In this document: piece by piece, positions 10,521-20,320 of the stretch
Layout of the letters: each line of letters begins with the position of its first letter
Numbering within the stretch: the stretch's first letter is position 1
Assembly: GCA_025991245.1 (NCBI GenBank)
Contig: BQMJ01000066.1
Location: 62,001-126,000 of the forward strand
DNA length: 64,000 nucleotides
DNA from: Galdieria partita
Taxonomy: Eukaryota; Rhodophyta; Bangiophyceae; Galdieriales; Galdieriaceae
Direction: 5' to 3'
Made by a program: the position numbers and the translations under genes
The notes under the pieces: model-generated
The model's input: only the letters and a program-made list of their open reading frames with translations
The model's database searches: none
Told to the model about the DNA's origin: nothing

Positions 10521-11333
10521 CTATAAACATTTTGGAATCTCAACACAAGTAGAACGAATGAGTTGCTTTTGTACGAGCTGTACGATTTCTTTGTAAATCT
10601 CATTGGGCTCTTTTTCTCCTTCAAAACAATGTAATATTCCTTTTCTTCTATAATATTCCACCACTTGAGTTGTTTGTTTTTCAAAAGTATCCAATCTCTG
10701 TTGAATAACTCTCTCTATATCATCTTGTCTCCCCGAAGATAAACCACGAAGCAATAGCCGCTGTCTCAAAACTATCAACGAACACTCCAAATACAATACA
10801 GCTATACAACAACCCACTTGTTTCTCAAAGGCTATGGCTTGATCAAGTGTTCTAGGAAAGCCGTCCATCAATATAGCTTGAGTACCTTGGCGTCGTTCTC
10901 TTTCAATAGCCTGAGACAGCAAACCCAACGTCACATGACCTGGAACAATATTTCCTTGATGGATAATAGATGCAATCCATTTCCCTCGTAATGTATTTTG
11001 TAGTGCTTCCTTTCTCAGCAAGTCACCGACACATATTTGTGTGAGTCCCAAAGTCTTTGCTATCATTCCACATTGTGTACCTTTTCCACTACCTGGTCCG
11101 CCTAGAACAAAAAATATAGGAGGGTGAGCTCGACAACAGCAAGTGTGAAGACAGTGAGAAGAAGAGTGCAACGTCCAAGGATGGGAACGGAGCGAAGAAC
11201 CCGTTTGTAAGTTTGGATAGTTCCAACCAACAAGTTTCTTCACACAAACTAGATGTAACTGAAAACGCTTCCTTCCATAATAGGATGAAACAAAAGCGTA
11301 TCCTTTTTGGTTTCTTACATACCACTCATGCAT
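10521..11333 (-). CDS. Adenylate kinase / UMP-CMP kinase family nucleoside monophosphate kinase
   Basis: The protein transfers phosphate between nucleoside mono- and triphosphates. It has 270 residues in one exon. The P-loop GGPGSGKGT lies at residues 78-86 after the strand IFFVL, and DGFPRTLDQA and SGRQDD are clear. The Thr in FPRT and the lack of the UMP-CMP kinase FPRNxDN motif favour adenylate kinase of the short type, without a long lid. The 75-residue N-terminal extension is Cys- and His-rich and may be a targeting sequence. A GTATGT donor-like site near the start codon also allows a different 5' exon, so the first residues are uncertain. The stop codon (10521-10523) lies two bases before the LysRS ATG at 10518. 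Confidence 0.88.
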   Translation of the reverse strand: MHEWYVRNQKGYAFVSSYYGRKRFQLHLVCVKKLVGWNYPNLQTGSSLRSHPWTLHSSSHCLHTCCCRAHPPIFFVLGGPGSGKGTQCGMIAKTLGLTQICVGDLLRKEALQNTLRGKWIASIIHQGNIVPGHVTLGLLSQAIERERRQGTQAILMDGFPRTLDQAIAFEKQVGCCIAVLYLECSLIVLRQRLLLRGLSSGRQDDIERVIQQRLDTFEKQTTQVVEYYRRKGILHCFEGEKEPNEIYKEIVQLVQKQLIRSTCVEIPKCL

Positions 11334-11476
11334 CGTTGCTTGGTTTCTCCCAATATCCTTTTAGAAAATGAAAATCTATTCCAAGACTCGACCTCCCATC
11401 GATCTCATAAGAAAAGAATCGCTTTTTTATTACAAACATATGCCTTTACTATCCTTCCTTGGGATATCATGTGTGT

Positions 11477-12830
11477 TCAATTGGCATCGTCATCTAAAGC
11501 ATCACCAACAGCTTGAGCTTTCAAATATTCCGAATCCTTAATAGTTGCAAAAAACTAATCCGAATCATTCCATCTATCCATAACAAAAGCATCCTTTACT
11601 TACTTGAATTATGTTTTGTTTTCGAATCAAAGTATTGCGTCTGTTGGGAGACAAATCCTTTCTCTCCAATTCTTTCCTATTATGAGGATTGAAGTAGTTC
11701 AAATGGCATCAACATAGATGACACAACTTACTCAATCTTATTCAATTCTTTGTTCAAATAAGCATCTCCTCCATTTTTGGAATATCGCTCCATCACAGTC
11801 AAGTAAAATTTAGCATTTTGTAACACTTGACCTCGTAAGTTTTGGTGATTGATTTCTGCTTCTGCTGCCTTACGAATAGACTCATGTTGACTGATATTGG
11901 ACTTGACAAAGTCTCGAGCATAGTTATCCATCACTTCAACTCTTCCAGCATCGGGTAAAAGTTCTCCTCCAACATCCAAATCCAATCCAACTTGACGATT
12001 CATAAACTCTACAATAGCTATTGCCATTCGACTGGAATCATATTCCACTGGTTTCTTATCTTTCCCTGCTGGAAAATATTTCAATGTAGGAAATCCAGTT
12101 ACTCGATATTTCTCTGCAATCTTTCCATATTTATCTGCGTCTATTGCTGCTATGACTACTCCTTTCACTTGGTTGTAGGTCTTTGCTACCTTTTCAAACT
12201 GTGGTTTCAACGTTTTACAATGACCACACCAAGGAGCATAAAACTCTACCAATACATGACTATAAGGATCCATGACCACTTTATCAAAATTTTCATCCGT
12301 CAACTCCACCACAAAAGTTTCCACCGGTAACAATTGGATGGATTGATGGGTATGATTTTGGATAAAAGCAACCAATCCAGTAGCTGTACGTTCACCTGTG
12401 TATTCTATCCAGTCACTCATATTTCCTGATGACAATAGTTTGATGGTAGGATAGCCTTGTATTTGGAAACGTTCAGATAAAACTTTATCTTTATCCGCAT
12501 CCACTTGTGCAACTATGATTTCCGTATTGTTTTTCACCGACTCTCCAAGTCTTTCTATTTCAGGTGCCAAGGCTTGACAATGACTAGGTGTAGTGTGCTC
12601 AATACGATGAGACAAACACTTACTACTACTTACCCACACCAAGGTGCATACAACTCTATTAAAGCCGGTTTACTACCGTCTATCACTTGGTCAAAGTCTT
12701 TATGAGTCAAATCTGGATAATAAAGTGCACAAGAAAAAGTTGATAAGAATATGAAAGCACTGGTCCATAACAACAGTCTTTGCATCATATAGCGCAATGC
12801 TGTTTCCATCGGCCCTCTTTTTTGGCTCAT
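11477..12830 (-). CDS. Protein disulfide isomerase with D domain (ERp38/PDI-D type)
   Basis: The protein catalyses disulfide exchange during folding in the endoplasmic reticulum. Four exons (12830-12634, 12583-11732, 11676-11604, 11554-11477) give 399 residues. A signal peptide (core LLLWTSAFIFLSTFSCA) is followed by two thioredoxin domains with active sites CGHC at about residues 65-68 and 185-188. An all-helical ERp29-like D domain ends in AVGDALDDDAN. No KDEL/HDEL tail is present, which is also true of some plant PDI-D proteins. The first ATG (12830) touches the stop codon of the methyltransferase gene; ATGs at 12809 and 12788 would also give a good signal peptide. Confidence 0.92.
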
Positions 12831-13835
12831 TCAATTTATTACAACTTCATTTCCAATCGATATCCAATAATTGCGTAAATTATTCTTCCTAGCAAATATT
12901 TCCAAATATCTTCCATGAGGTATCAACTGCTCGATAATTTCATAAATCTCATCCGGTTTTTGACTTTGTCCTCTTCTTTCGCTATACAATAGTCCCCATG
13001 AAAGATTATATCCATAGAATCCGTCCATTTCCTTTTACTTACCTACAAATAACATCGCCAACCACATTCCCACAAAAGTGACTGGGCAACACTCCTTTAA
13101 AACCAACCAAACAAGTTTCTTTCGCATGTTGTAAATAAAAGCCATGATTCTTTGCAAATCTTCTATTGACTGTATATTTCACCCAACTGATGTCATCCAC
13201 CAATTGATAACCCTATCAAAGTCAATATAGGAAATGATGGATAATATACAATTTCCCTCACTCACCCAACGTTGAAACAAATGCAATGCCGTACGATATT
13301 TGGCATTGATAACCCAAATAAACATGAAACCGTTCTTTTGCAACTTGTGAATAGGCAACGAAGCAATACATTCATCTGACAATTGATTATACCCAAGTGC
13401 GACTCCGCGTGTTGGATTAGCTGTAGCCAGTTGCCATGGAGGGTCCATCATAATGGCATCAAAGTTCTCTACTACTTGAGTCAGTCGATCCCAAGGTGCT
13501 TCACGTACATCACAGCGAATAGGGATACAATGAGGTGGAATTTCATAATCTTCAGGTTCCCATAGTTGTTCTTCGATAGGTATACATTCTTCAATATTGT
13601 CAGTCTTGTCCTTTTCAACACCTGGTTGACCGTCGTCTTCACAAGGTGTCAAACGAGTTACAATTTGACACAATTCTAGAAATCGCTTTCTCAGTTCCAA
13701 CTCTGTTTCTTCAATCTGAGTACAAAGAGAAAATCAGTTTTTTCTTTCTTTGAGTGGTCCATATACCTTGGCTTGTAAAGAGTCATCGAGAGGAACATTC
13801 CCTCCTCCTCCATTTGAAAATGAGGCGCCAATCAT
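12831..13835 (-). CDS. MT-A70 adenine methyltransferase, MTA1-like
   Basis: The protein is an S-adenosylmethionine-dependent N6-adenine methyltransferase of the MT-A70 family. Four exons (13835-13767, 13715-13266, 13212-13043, 12981-12831) give 279 residues. The catalytic DPPW motif is intact at about residues 114-117 (FDAIMMDPPWQL), followed by PTRGVALGYNQLSDE, GFMFIWVINAKY, FYLQHAKETCLVGFKG and SERRGQSQKPDEIYE. These segments look closer to the ciliate, green algal and early fungal MTA1 group, which makes DNA 6mA, than to METTL3 (mRNA m6A) or METTL14, which lacks DPPW. The zinc fingers of METTL3 are absent. DNA as substrate is therefore an inference from subfamily features recalled from memory. 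The stop codon TGA is followed directly by the PDI ATG. Confidence 0.85.
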
Positions 13836-13989
13836 TTTTTCTCCCACATTTTGTTTTCATCATTGGAGTTTCACAATGCAATCATCCACAATCTATCAAT
13901 ATATATATATACATTTTATTATGGATTAGGTGAGTTTGTGGGTAGAAAAACTCAGACTATCTCAACTACACTGCTCAAGTCGTTGTAAG

Positions 13990-15150
13990 CTATCTAATAT
14001 TCGGACTCGCATGAGTCACAGGACCCACTCTAGAGATACCTCGAACAGTATCACCACAACGCTCACAACAATAACCAAAACTTTGCATAGCCCAACTTAG
14101 ACAATAATAACAATAAGTATGGCCACAAGGTCGAGCCAAATGGGGCATTTTAGGAGGAACACAACGACAAATAGGACAAGCATCCGCAGGAATATCTCGA
14201 GTCCCACGATAAACAAACTTTTTTCCAATCATATCACGAAACAATTGTTTGACTAGATTAGAACTCAACAAAGGCCATAAAAATAGTAACAATTCTGTAA
14301 ATTCTTGCCATACAAGTTGTCTATTGAGAAACTCGAAAGATACCTATTTTCATCATTCCATGAGAGTCCAAAGGATATCCATTATGCATACCATTCTTTT
14401 AGCAGAAAGGTCTCGATAAACAAGTCGAGCACCTACAATACGTTCCACCAGAGATAAATAAGTTCCATCATATAAAAACAGAACAAAGTTGAAAAGACAG
14501 GCTATACGATAGACACGTTCACCCCAATACCCACAACGACTCAACAAAGCAACAGTGAATGACGAAAAACTCATCCAACGACGCCACATTCCACTTCTCT
14601 CCAGTCTGGAGACTATCCACGGAACAATGACATATAAACAACCAAATATCCACCTTTGGGTGGTACTGAGACCCACTATTTCAGTACCATAACAAGTTTC
14701 TTGAATATCGACTGGATAATTGAACATTCTACGCAATAGATTGAGCCAAAAAAGTGGGTCGAAAGCTCGTTCGTCTCGATACTGCAAGTTTTGTAGAGCT
14801 TGGCCTGGTGTAGGGGTATTGGTACCTGTAAATTGAGCAAAGTAAATAAGTTTTAGCACTGCTTGTAGTTCCGGTTGAAGTGAAGCCAATATTCCAGGCT
14901 ATATGATAGATATTGTATGAGTATGTTGTAAACACTCTATCCCAACATTCCTTACGGGTAGAAATCGAAAGACTTGTTCCAGTTGAGACCACAAAAGAGA
15001 AATTACTTCTTCATCGAGTTGTGAAGCGTCCAATTGGTTGACTCTTTGTATATTTATCTTGATATTATTTAGTTTTCTTTTACCTTTTGCCAATCTGTTT
15101 TCTCTGGTTTGTGCCAGTTGTTTCCAATCCTCTTCCCATATCGTTGTCAT
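13990..15150 (-). CDS. PEX2: Peroxin 2, peroxisomal RING E3 ubiquitin ligase
   Basis: PEX2 is part of the PEX2-PEX10-PEX12 ubiquitin ligase in the peroxisome membrane, which recycles the import receptor PEX5. Three exons (15150-14956, 14898-14392, 14343-13990) give 351 residues. The N-terminus has RVNQLDASQLDEEVISLLW, the family signature. The Pex2/Pex12 membrane region follows with PGQALQNLQYR and several hydrophobic helices and then FEFLNRQLVWQEFTE. The C-terminal RING finger has CPIC, a CGHTYC core and CERC. All features fit and nothing is missing. The gene stands 154 bases downstream of the methyltransferase start in the opposite transcription sense order, that is, it is transcribed before it on the same strand. 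Confidence 0.92.
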
Positions 15151-15492
15151 CCCTTTACCAAAAGAGAATCGACTCTTTCATCTATTCTTGTTATATTCAC
15201 ATATCTCCCAAAAAGTATAATAGAAAGAGTTGCTTTTTTGTAAAAGAGAGAAAAGGACCAAGTTATCCAATATATGCAACCAACTCGATTATTCCTACAA
15301 CAGATTACTCTCTCATGATGGATATACTCATATACTGGTAAAGAGAATCAGTCTCAAGAATAAACTCATTGTAAGATTCTGTTTATATCTACTCATTATA
15401 TCGTAATACAACACTTGTCGTTGTTGAAAGAACACTTGTTCCATCATAATCTTCTCAACCCTTGTTCAAACCATCCAAAAAATATTTGGTCA
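15151..15492. other. Gap upstream of PEX2
   Basis: About 340 bases of AT-rich sequence with no gene I can support. Short open frames on the plus strand around 15087-15341 are hydrophobic by composition only. The stretch probably contains the PEX2 promoter and the 3' end of the next minus-strand gene. Confidence 0.4.
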
Positions 15493-15885
15493 TTACCACC
15501 TTTGAGAAGTTGACTCATTCTCTTCTTCTATCCATACTCCGTGTTGTTGAAACAACTCATTCAATACTTGCTTTGGATCCTCACAAGGCTCTCTTGTGTC
15601 TACTTGTGTCCAAACACGAAGAGTCTCCACCAATCCCTGTAGCCTCCAAATATCCCAACGGTAAGGAACTACCAACTTTGTACAATAAATCATAGCTTCT
15701 ACATCACCCAAGTGCGCACAAAGTTGCATGAGCTCCTTTACCAACTCACTTTCTTGTGGGTCAATAATCTTGATGCATATTTCCATAATTTGTTCTCTAA
15801 AAGCTTCCAAGGTTTGCAGGGTAGTACCACTTGAGTTGGTGAAACTTTCCGACTGACTAGAACAAGTAGTAAACCAAACTCCCAT
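15493..15885 (-). CDS. Hypothetical 130-residue protein
   Basis: An unspliced 131-codon frame starts at ATG 15885. It is acidic and probably mostly helical, with Trp, Gln and Glu in the second half and Cys pairs in the middle. I recognise no domain. The region upstream has another open frame, so an additional 5' exon cannot be excluded. It is retained because the composition and length exceed what chance frames show in this AT-rich DNA. Confidence 0.4.
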   Translation of the reverse strand: MGVWFTTCSSQSESFTNSSGTTLQTLEAFREQIMEICIKIIDPQESELVKELMQLCAHLGDVEAMIYCTKLVVPYRWDIWRLQGLVETLRVWTQVDTREPCEDPKQVLNELFQQHGVWIEEENESTSQRW

Positions 15886-16476
15886 GAAAAGTGAATGATT
15901 CCCAAAGGATCCTTTACTGAATATTTAGGAATGGATGGAATGATCATTGGCTATCCATAGTTGTATGATTGACTTTCAAACTATTTCAAGTATAATACAC
16001 ACATTAAAGGGTATATATATATATATATTATGCTGTAGCAAATATCCTATCCATGGTGGCCACTTTATAGTTTCTTACCATCTCGTCAACAATATTTGCT
16101 CCTATTCTTTTGCACCCTATCTTATGAAAAAGCTTCCAATCCCACTTTTTCATCTTTTTCTGGTGCTATTATCCACTTTTTTCCAACCAATCCATGCCTT
16201 CTCTTTTGTGTTGTTCATAAAACAAAAGAGCTAACCGCATGGCTGTTGAATATCGTTGTGACGAGGGTATTTAAGTCATTGCCGGAGTATAAAAATAGGC
16301 AATACCCTTTTGAACCACGTCCAGTATCTATTTGCTATGAGCACCTTTATATAAGGCCAAAGTACACAATGGTAAGAGGCCTTTTGCAAAGGTGCTTATC
16401 CTTTCTGTACAATATATGGATGAACCGTTGCTTTATTCTCTCCCATTCTTTATGCCGTCGTCATTGCACAATTCAT
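15886..16476. other. Gap with (TA)n run
   Basis: This 590-base interval lies between divergent genes. It holds a short (TA)n run near 16012-16028. Open frames on the plus strand are Phe-, Ser- and His-rich and look like translated pyrimidine-rich non-coding DNA. It most likely holds both promoters. Confidence 0.4.
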
Positions 16477-16994
16477 ATGACGACTTGGGAAACACTATTG
16501 GCACGTTTATCAAGACGTATATCACTATTAGAAAACTTGAAGTGGGTATTCTCTTTATATATATACTTGTTGGCTCTCACTTTTTCTAGTGGATTGGAAC
16601 AAGATGTCTCTTTGGCTTCTTTATATAAAGGCAAGTCTATAGAATGCAAATGATGAAACTCTGTTCAATGGGATATAGAAACAGTGAAGAATACGCTACC
16701 TTTGCTATCCGAGTGTTTCCAAGTAAGTATTTATATAGAAAGAGAGAGAGTATGTGACCCACTTTATATGGAATTCAGTTGTTGGAACAAGCACATATTT
16801 TGGATATTACAGAAATGGATGGGGATAATCAGATAGATGATATTCTTCAGGTGGGTTGGTGATAGAGTGGCAAGTCGTATAGTGCTAAAGGAAACAAATA
16901 GCATAGAATAGAACAACTACAAGAATGTAACCAAAAATGGAAACAATGGGAAGAATTGGCAAACGTGACTCAAAAGAGTGATGGAAGAATATGA
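16477..16994 (+). CDS. Small coiled-coil protein, unknown
   Basis: Five short exons (16477-16541, 16590-16630, 16679-16722, 16779-16850, 16902-16994) give 104 residues and a consistent reading phase. The second intron (16631-16678) begins with GCAAGT instead of GT. The product is a helical, coiled-coil-like protein with Leu heptads (LLARLSRRISLLEN, LPLLSECFQLLEQA) and a basic Gln- and Lys-rich C-terminus. I recognise no family; small subunits of dynactin, kinetochore or BLOC-type complexes have this look, but that is only a shape comparison. The model was built by hand, and the GC intron is needed to keep the frame open. Confidence 0.5.
16631..16678 (+). other. GC-AG intron
   Basis: A 48-base intron with donor GCAAGT and acceptor TATAG. 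No GT donor nearby keeps the frame open. GC donors with the rest of the consensus intact are a known minor class of U2 introns. Confidence 0.5.
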
Positions 16995-17300
16995 TTTGCT
17001 TGAATGGAAGAATAGCGATTCCATAATGACATATTTATAATATCATTTTCAATCGATAAGAAAACAAATCTTTCTCATCATTGAAAAGTGTTTATATCTT
17101 CCCTGTTTCATAATGGAGACCAAGTTGCATATTCCACATTTCTCAACAGCAATTGTGGAGATTGGAAAAGATATTGAACGAATAAGCCTTGTTCTTCTTC
17201 TATTCCATATCTTTTGGCATTTTCATGTTGCCCAACATAACAAAAGGCATCACTATGAGGTGACCAAAAGGTTTGTGACTATGACAGAAATAAATATACT
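16995..17300. other. Gap between converging genes
   Basis: About 305 bases between two converging genes. A 74-codon plus-strand frame (17113-17337) overlaps the end of the F-box gene on the other strand and has no recognisable feature. Probably only 3' untranslated sequence. Confidence 0.4.
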
Positions 17301-18782
17301 TCAAGATAATGAATATATACTTGCCTTGATAAACTGATCAAAGAATGGCAAAAAGTTACAAACAAAAGTACTACTCAGTATCAAATTGGGATATCGATAA
17401 ATACTTTGTTGAGGAATATCCAATACAAGAAAATAAGATTCCCACTTTCTTCTTCTTCTTCTTCCTCCTCCCCGATGATTACTTTCTTCTCTTCCTTCCT
17501 CTTCAAGTGATTGAATAACCAAACACAACAACTTTTCATGATCAGGACTCCACTGAAAAGCACGAACTCCTTGAAATTGTTGTATACAAACAGACTTTAT
17601 ACAACCTTCATTCCATATATACTCTTTGGTAAATACAATCAGCTCCTTATTCCAATGATCATCCAATCGATAGACTTGTAAACGAGTTGGATTCTGAACA
17701 TTGGGTAAAGCTACTTGAGTAGTCGACTCTTCTAAAATAGAAATATATTTCATATGGCTTGTCATATGAAAAGCCTTTCTACCCAAAAACATTCCCAACT
17801 CTCGCCTATATTCTATATCCAATAAGGGTAGATTCACTTTGCATAACAATAATCGATCTGCTTGTAATCCTTCCCTATTGGGAATGTTGTCATCTTTTTC
17901 TAAATAAAGAATAAAGTCTCCACGTTCCTTATTACTTATCCATTGAGGTGCAGCAAAGTAACCAGCATGATCACTAAGAATGACTTGGTGCTCATTACCA
18001 ACAATCTCTTTATCTCTTGCTGTTGTTGTACTTTTGCTTGAATAACGATGGCTTTCTTGATGAGATGATGAATGATATCGAATGATGGACTTTAAATTCA
18101 ATAATGCAATAGTATCTCCATTGATATGTGCAACTAGATAGTCTTCATGTGAACAAGTATCAAAGAAAAATGTATTCAAACCACACAATTCAACTGGCAA
18201 TGCAATCTCATCCAATACAGTGGAAAGATAGAGACACAAAGGTGCAGCTCCATGTTCAGCAATAAAAGTAAAATAATGGCCATCGGAAAGCCAAAGATAA
18301 TAAAAAGGAGGAGTTGAAACAGCCAATTCCTTTCGCTTCCCATGGGAGTCCACGACGACACAAATATGACTTGCAAAGGAGTGAAAATAGGTAAACAGAA
18401 TAGACTTTCCAAAAGGATCCCAACAAGGTTGCTTAAAGTTACTTTCTTGACTATTCGCTTTGGCAACGATATGAATATCCGTACCATCCGGTTTACAAGT
18501 AACTATGGTGGAATCCTTGAGAGTTGTTAGAATTCGGTTGACAGGATATTTCTGTTGAAAGGCTCTATGTAAACACGCTTTCCTATGGTCACCCTGAAAT
18601 AATTCCTCTATTCTTAATAAAGGAAGACGCTGTGAGAGTCTTTCCCATAATCTCTTCTCAGCAGCTAAACGTCTCCAACGTCGACAGGTATGAGAGCATT
18701 GAAATAGTGAAAAACTATCCAAATGTTGAAATATAAAAACAACCAACTCGTCCGAAAGTAACTGAAAATAGTCCGAACACAT
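17301..18782 (-). CDS. F-box protein with probable beta-propeller
   Basis: F-box proteins bring substrates to SCF ubiquitin ligases. The N-terminal F-box is clear (LLSDELVVFIFQHLDSF, then CSHTCRRWRRLAAEKRLWERL). About 400 residues follow with repeated strand patterns and Trp-rich turns (CWDPFGKSILFTYF, FYYLWLSDG, AFQWSPDHEKLLCL) that resemble a TolB- or WD-like propeller, the usual substrate-binding half. A run of Arg and Gly near the C-terminus is encoded by a CTT/CTC repeat at about 17446-17475. The length is 493 residues from ATG 18782. An extra 5' exon upstream is possible because a TTTTCAG acceptor-like site lies just inside the start. Confidence 0.75.
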   Translation of the reverse strand: MCSDYFQLLSDELVVFIFQHLDSFSLFQCSHTCRRWRRLAAEKRLWERLSQRLPLLRIEELFQGDHRKACLHRAFQQKYPVNRILTTLKDSTIVTCKPDGTDIHIVAKANSQESNFKQPCWDPFGKSILFTYFHSFASHICVVVDSHGKRKELAVSTPPFYYLWLSDGHYFTFIAEHGAAPLCLYLSTVLDEIALPVELCGLNTFFFDTCSHEDYLVAHINGDTIALLNLKSIIRYHSSSHQESHRYSSKSTTTARDKEIVGNEHQVILSDHAGYFAAPQWISNKERGDFILYLEKDDNIPNREGLQADRLLLCKVNLPLLDIEYRRELGMFLGRKAFHMTSHMKYISILEESTTQVALPNVQNPTRLQVYRLDDHWNKELIVFTKEYIWNEGCIKSVCIQQFQGVRAFQWSPDHEKLLCLVIQSLEEEGREESNHRGGGRRRRRKWESYFLVLDIPQQSIYRYPNLILSSTFVCNFLPFFDQFIKASIYSLS

Positions 18783-18954
18783 GAACAACAATCACAAAGT
18801 CATCCAATGAGCCACGCTTATGAAACTCATAAAACATGAATAGGCCATACGGACATCCTTTGGACATTCGAGTCGGATAAAAATGCTCATTTTTTACTTT
18901 TCTATAGAATGCAATTTCTATCAACCTATCAAGTTTCTTCACTCCTATAAGAAG

Positions 18955-19323
18955 TTATATTTCTTCGGGACCTGAACCACCGGGAACCAACACACATATA
19001 TTATTTCCATTGAGAAGTATCTACAAAAAGTATATATCCATACAACTCTCACAAGGGATAATAAGATTTACCTGATCTAAATGCTTTCTTATCAACCCTT
19101 CTGACGTCCACTCATACTCTGAAACATCTTCCAAAACCTAAGTCCATAGAATAAACTTCAACTGGTTGACTTTTAGAACCATTCATACCATATTCACAAA
19201 CTGATCAAATCCTCTCAAAACACCAGTAAACTCCTTGTCCGTTTTCATAAGAACCCATATTTGAGAACCAATACACTTGTCTACCAACTCTAAAGGAAGA
19301 ACAGGAGGAACACTTTCACTCAT
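18955..19323 (-). CDS. LSM5: LSm5 RNA-binding protein
   Basis: LSm5 is one of seven Sm-like proteins that form the LSm1-7 ring (mRNA decay) and the LSm2-8 ring on U6 snRNA. Three exons (19323-19189, 19137-19072, 19020-18955) with two 51-base introns give 88 residues, the normal size. The N-terminus has [20 protein letters not shown]. The Sm1 motif has [20 protein letters not shown], and the Sm2 motif has [15 protein letters not shown]. These match LSm5 better than any other LSm paralogue. It lies between the F-box gene and the elongase gene on the same strand. Confidence 0.93.
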
Positions 19324-19432
19324 CAAGGCCGCCGATTGGGTGTCTGAAATTCATTCTGTATTTTATTGAAATGCGTTGATCAGACTTTCTACATGTCAGA
19401 AAATGAAAAACAAATACGTAAAACACAAATGA

Positions 19433-20320
19433 TCAAGACTCTTTCTTATCTGCCACTTGTTTCTTCTTATAAGTATTCATGTAAAAACGAATAAACAGTG
19501 CAAGGTAAGAAAATAAAATAACGATTCCTGATATAGCACCCAATTCAGTTCCATAACACCTAATGTTGTTGAGTCAGTACGATTATTATCAATATACTTC
19601 AACTAATTACTTGTCAAAGTCAAATCCATTCAAGATAAAAACTCCATATGCATAAGAGCAAACAAAAAGATCGATGATAAACTGAATGATTTGAATACTC
19701 GTCAAATAACGCTTCCACCCAATTTCTGCGATTATATCATGTCAACTGGTATAATATGCAAAAGATATTCACAAACCTCGTTTCAAGGCAGTCATCGCAA
19801 AATAATAGTACATAAGCACATGAACTCCCAAATTCAAAAATATAGGTACCCATTGTACAGTACTATATTCTCTTTGTTGAATCCAACACAGGACAAGGGT
19901 CGCTGCATGGTGATATTCGTGTAAAAAGGTTACAGGCTTCTTCCGAGCAACCAATAAAAAGGTATCCAATAACTCCACATATTTAAATAGATAATTCAAC
20001 CAATAAATAAACTGGAGGCGACCATCTTGATGAATAACGGAACCACAAACCAACTCGTGTGGGGTAAAAAGTTGAGCTTTTTCAAAGATAACGGCACCAA
20101 GACAAATAAAAAGAATCAAAGAAAAAAAACTCAGCGAAATATTGTAAAAAAATAATAACAAGGGAGAACGAAGGGGCTTTCGATTGAAAAAGAAAAACTT
20201 GAAAACTCTCGTTAGCGTAAAATATAGAACACACGTCAACAAAGGAATCCAGCTCAAAGAAAAGGGTGTGACTCCTGCTTGAAAACGGAATTCCTCAAGG
20301 GAGTCAAATGTCTTACTCAT
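19433..20320 (-). CDS. ELO-family very-long-chain fatty acid elongase
   Basis: ELO proteins are the condensing enzymes of fatty acid elongation in the endoplasmic reticulum membrane and join malonyl-CoA to acyl-CoA. Three exons (20320-19777, 19725-19611, 19559-19433), each intron 51 bases, give 261 residues. The conserved KYVELLDTFLLVARKK is followed by the histidine box HEYHHA and by NLGVHVLMYYYFAMTA. Six or seven hydrophobic helices are present. The C-terminus is Lys-rich (YKKKQVADKKES), as in ER membrane proteins with a dilysine-like signal. The acyl chain specificity cannot be told from sequence. Confidence 0.92.

Noticed and set aside
12831-13835. Methyltransferase as METTL14 or METTL3 orthologue
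   Set aside because: METTL14 lacks DPPW. METTL3 normally has zinc fingers and different sequence between DPPW and the HAKE/CLVG region.
8700-15150. Minus-strand run as an operon
   Set aside because: The genes each have several introns and unrelated functions; close packing is the general style of the window.
16012-16028. (TA)n runs as transposon ends
   Set aside because: Simple dinucleotide repeats without terminal repeats or transposase remains nearby.
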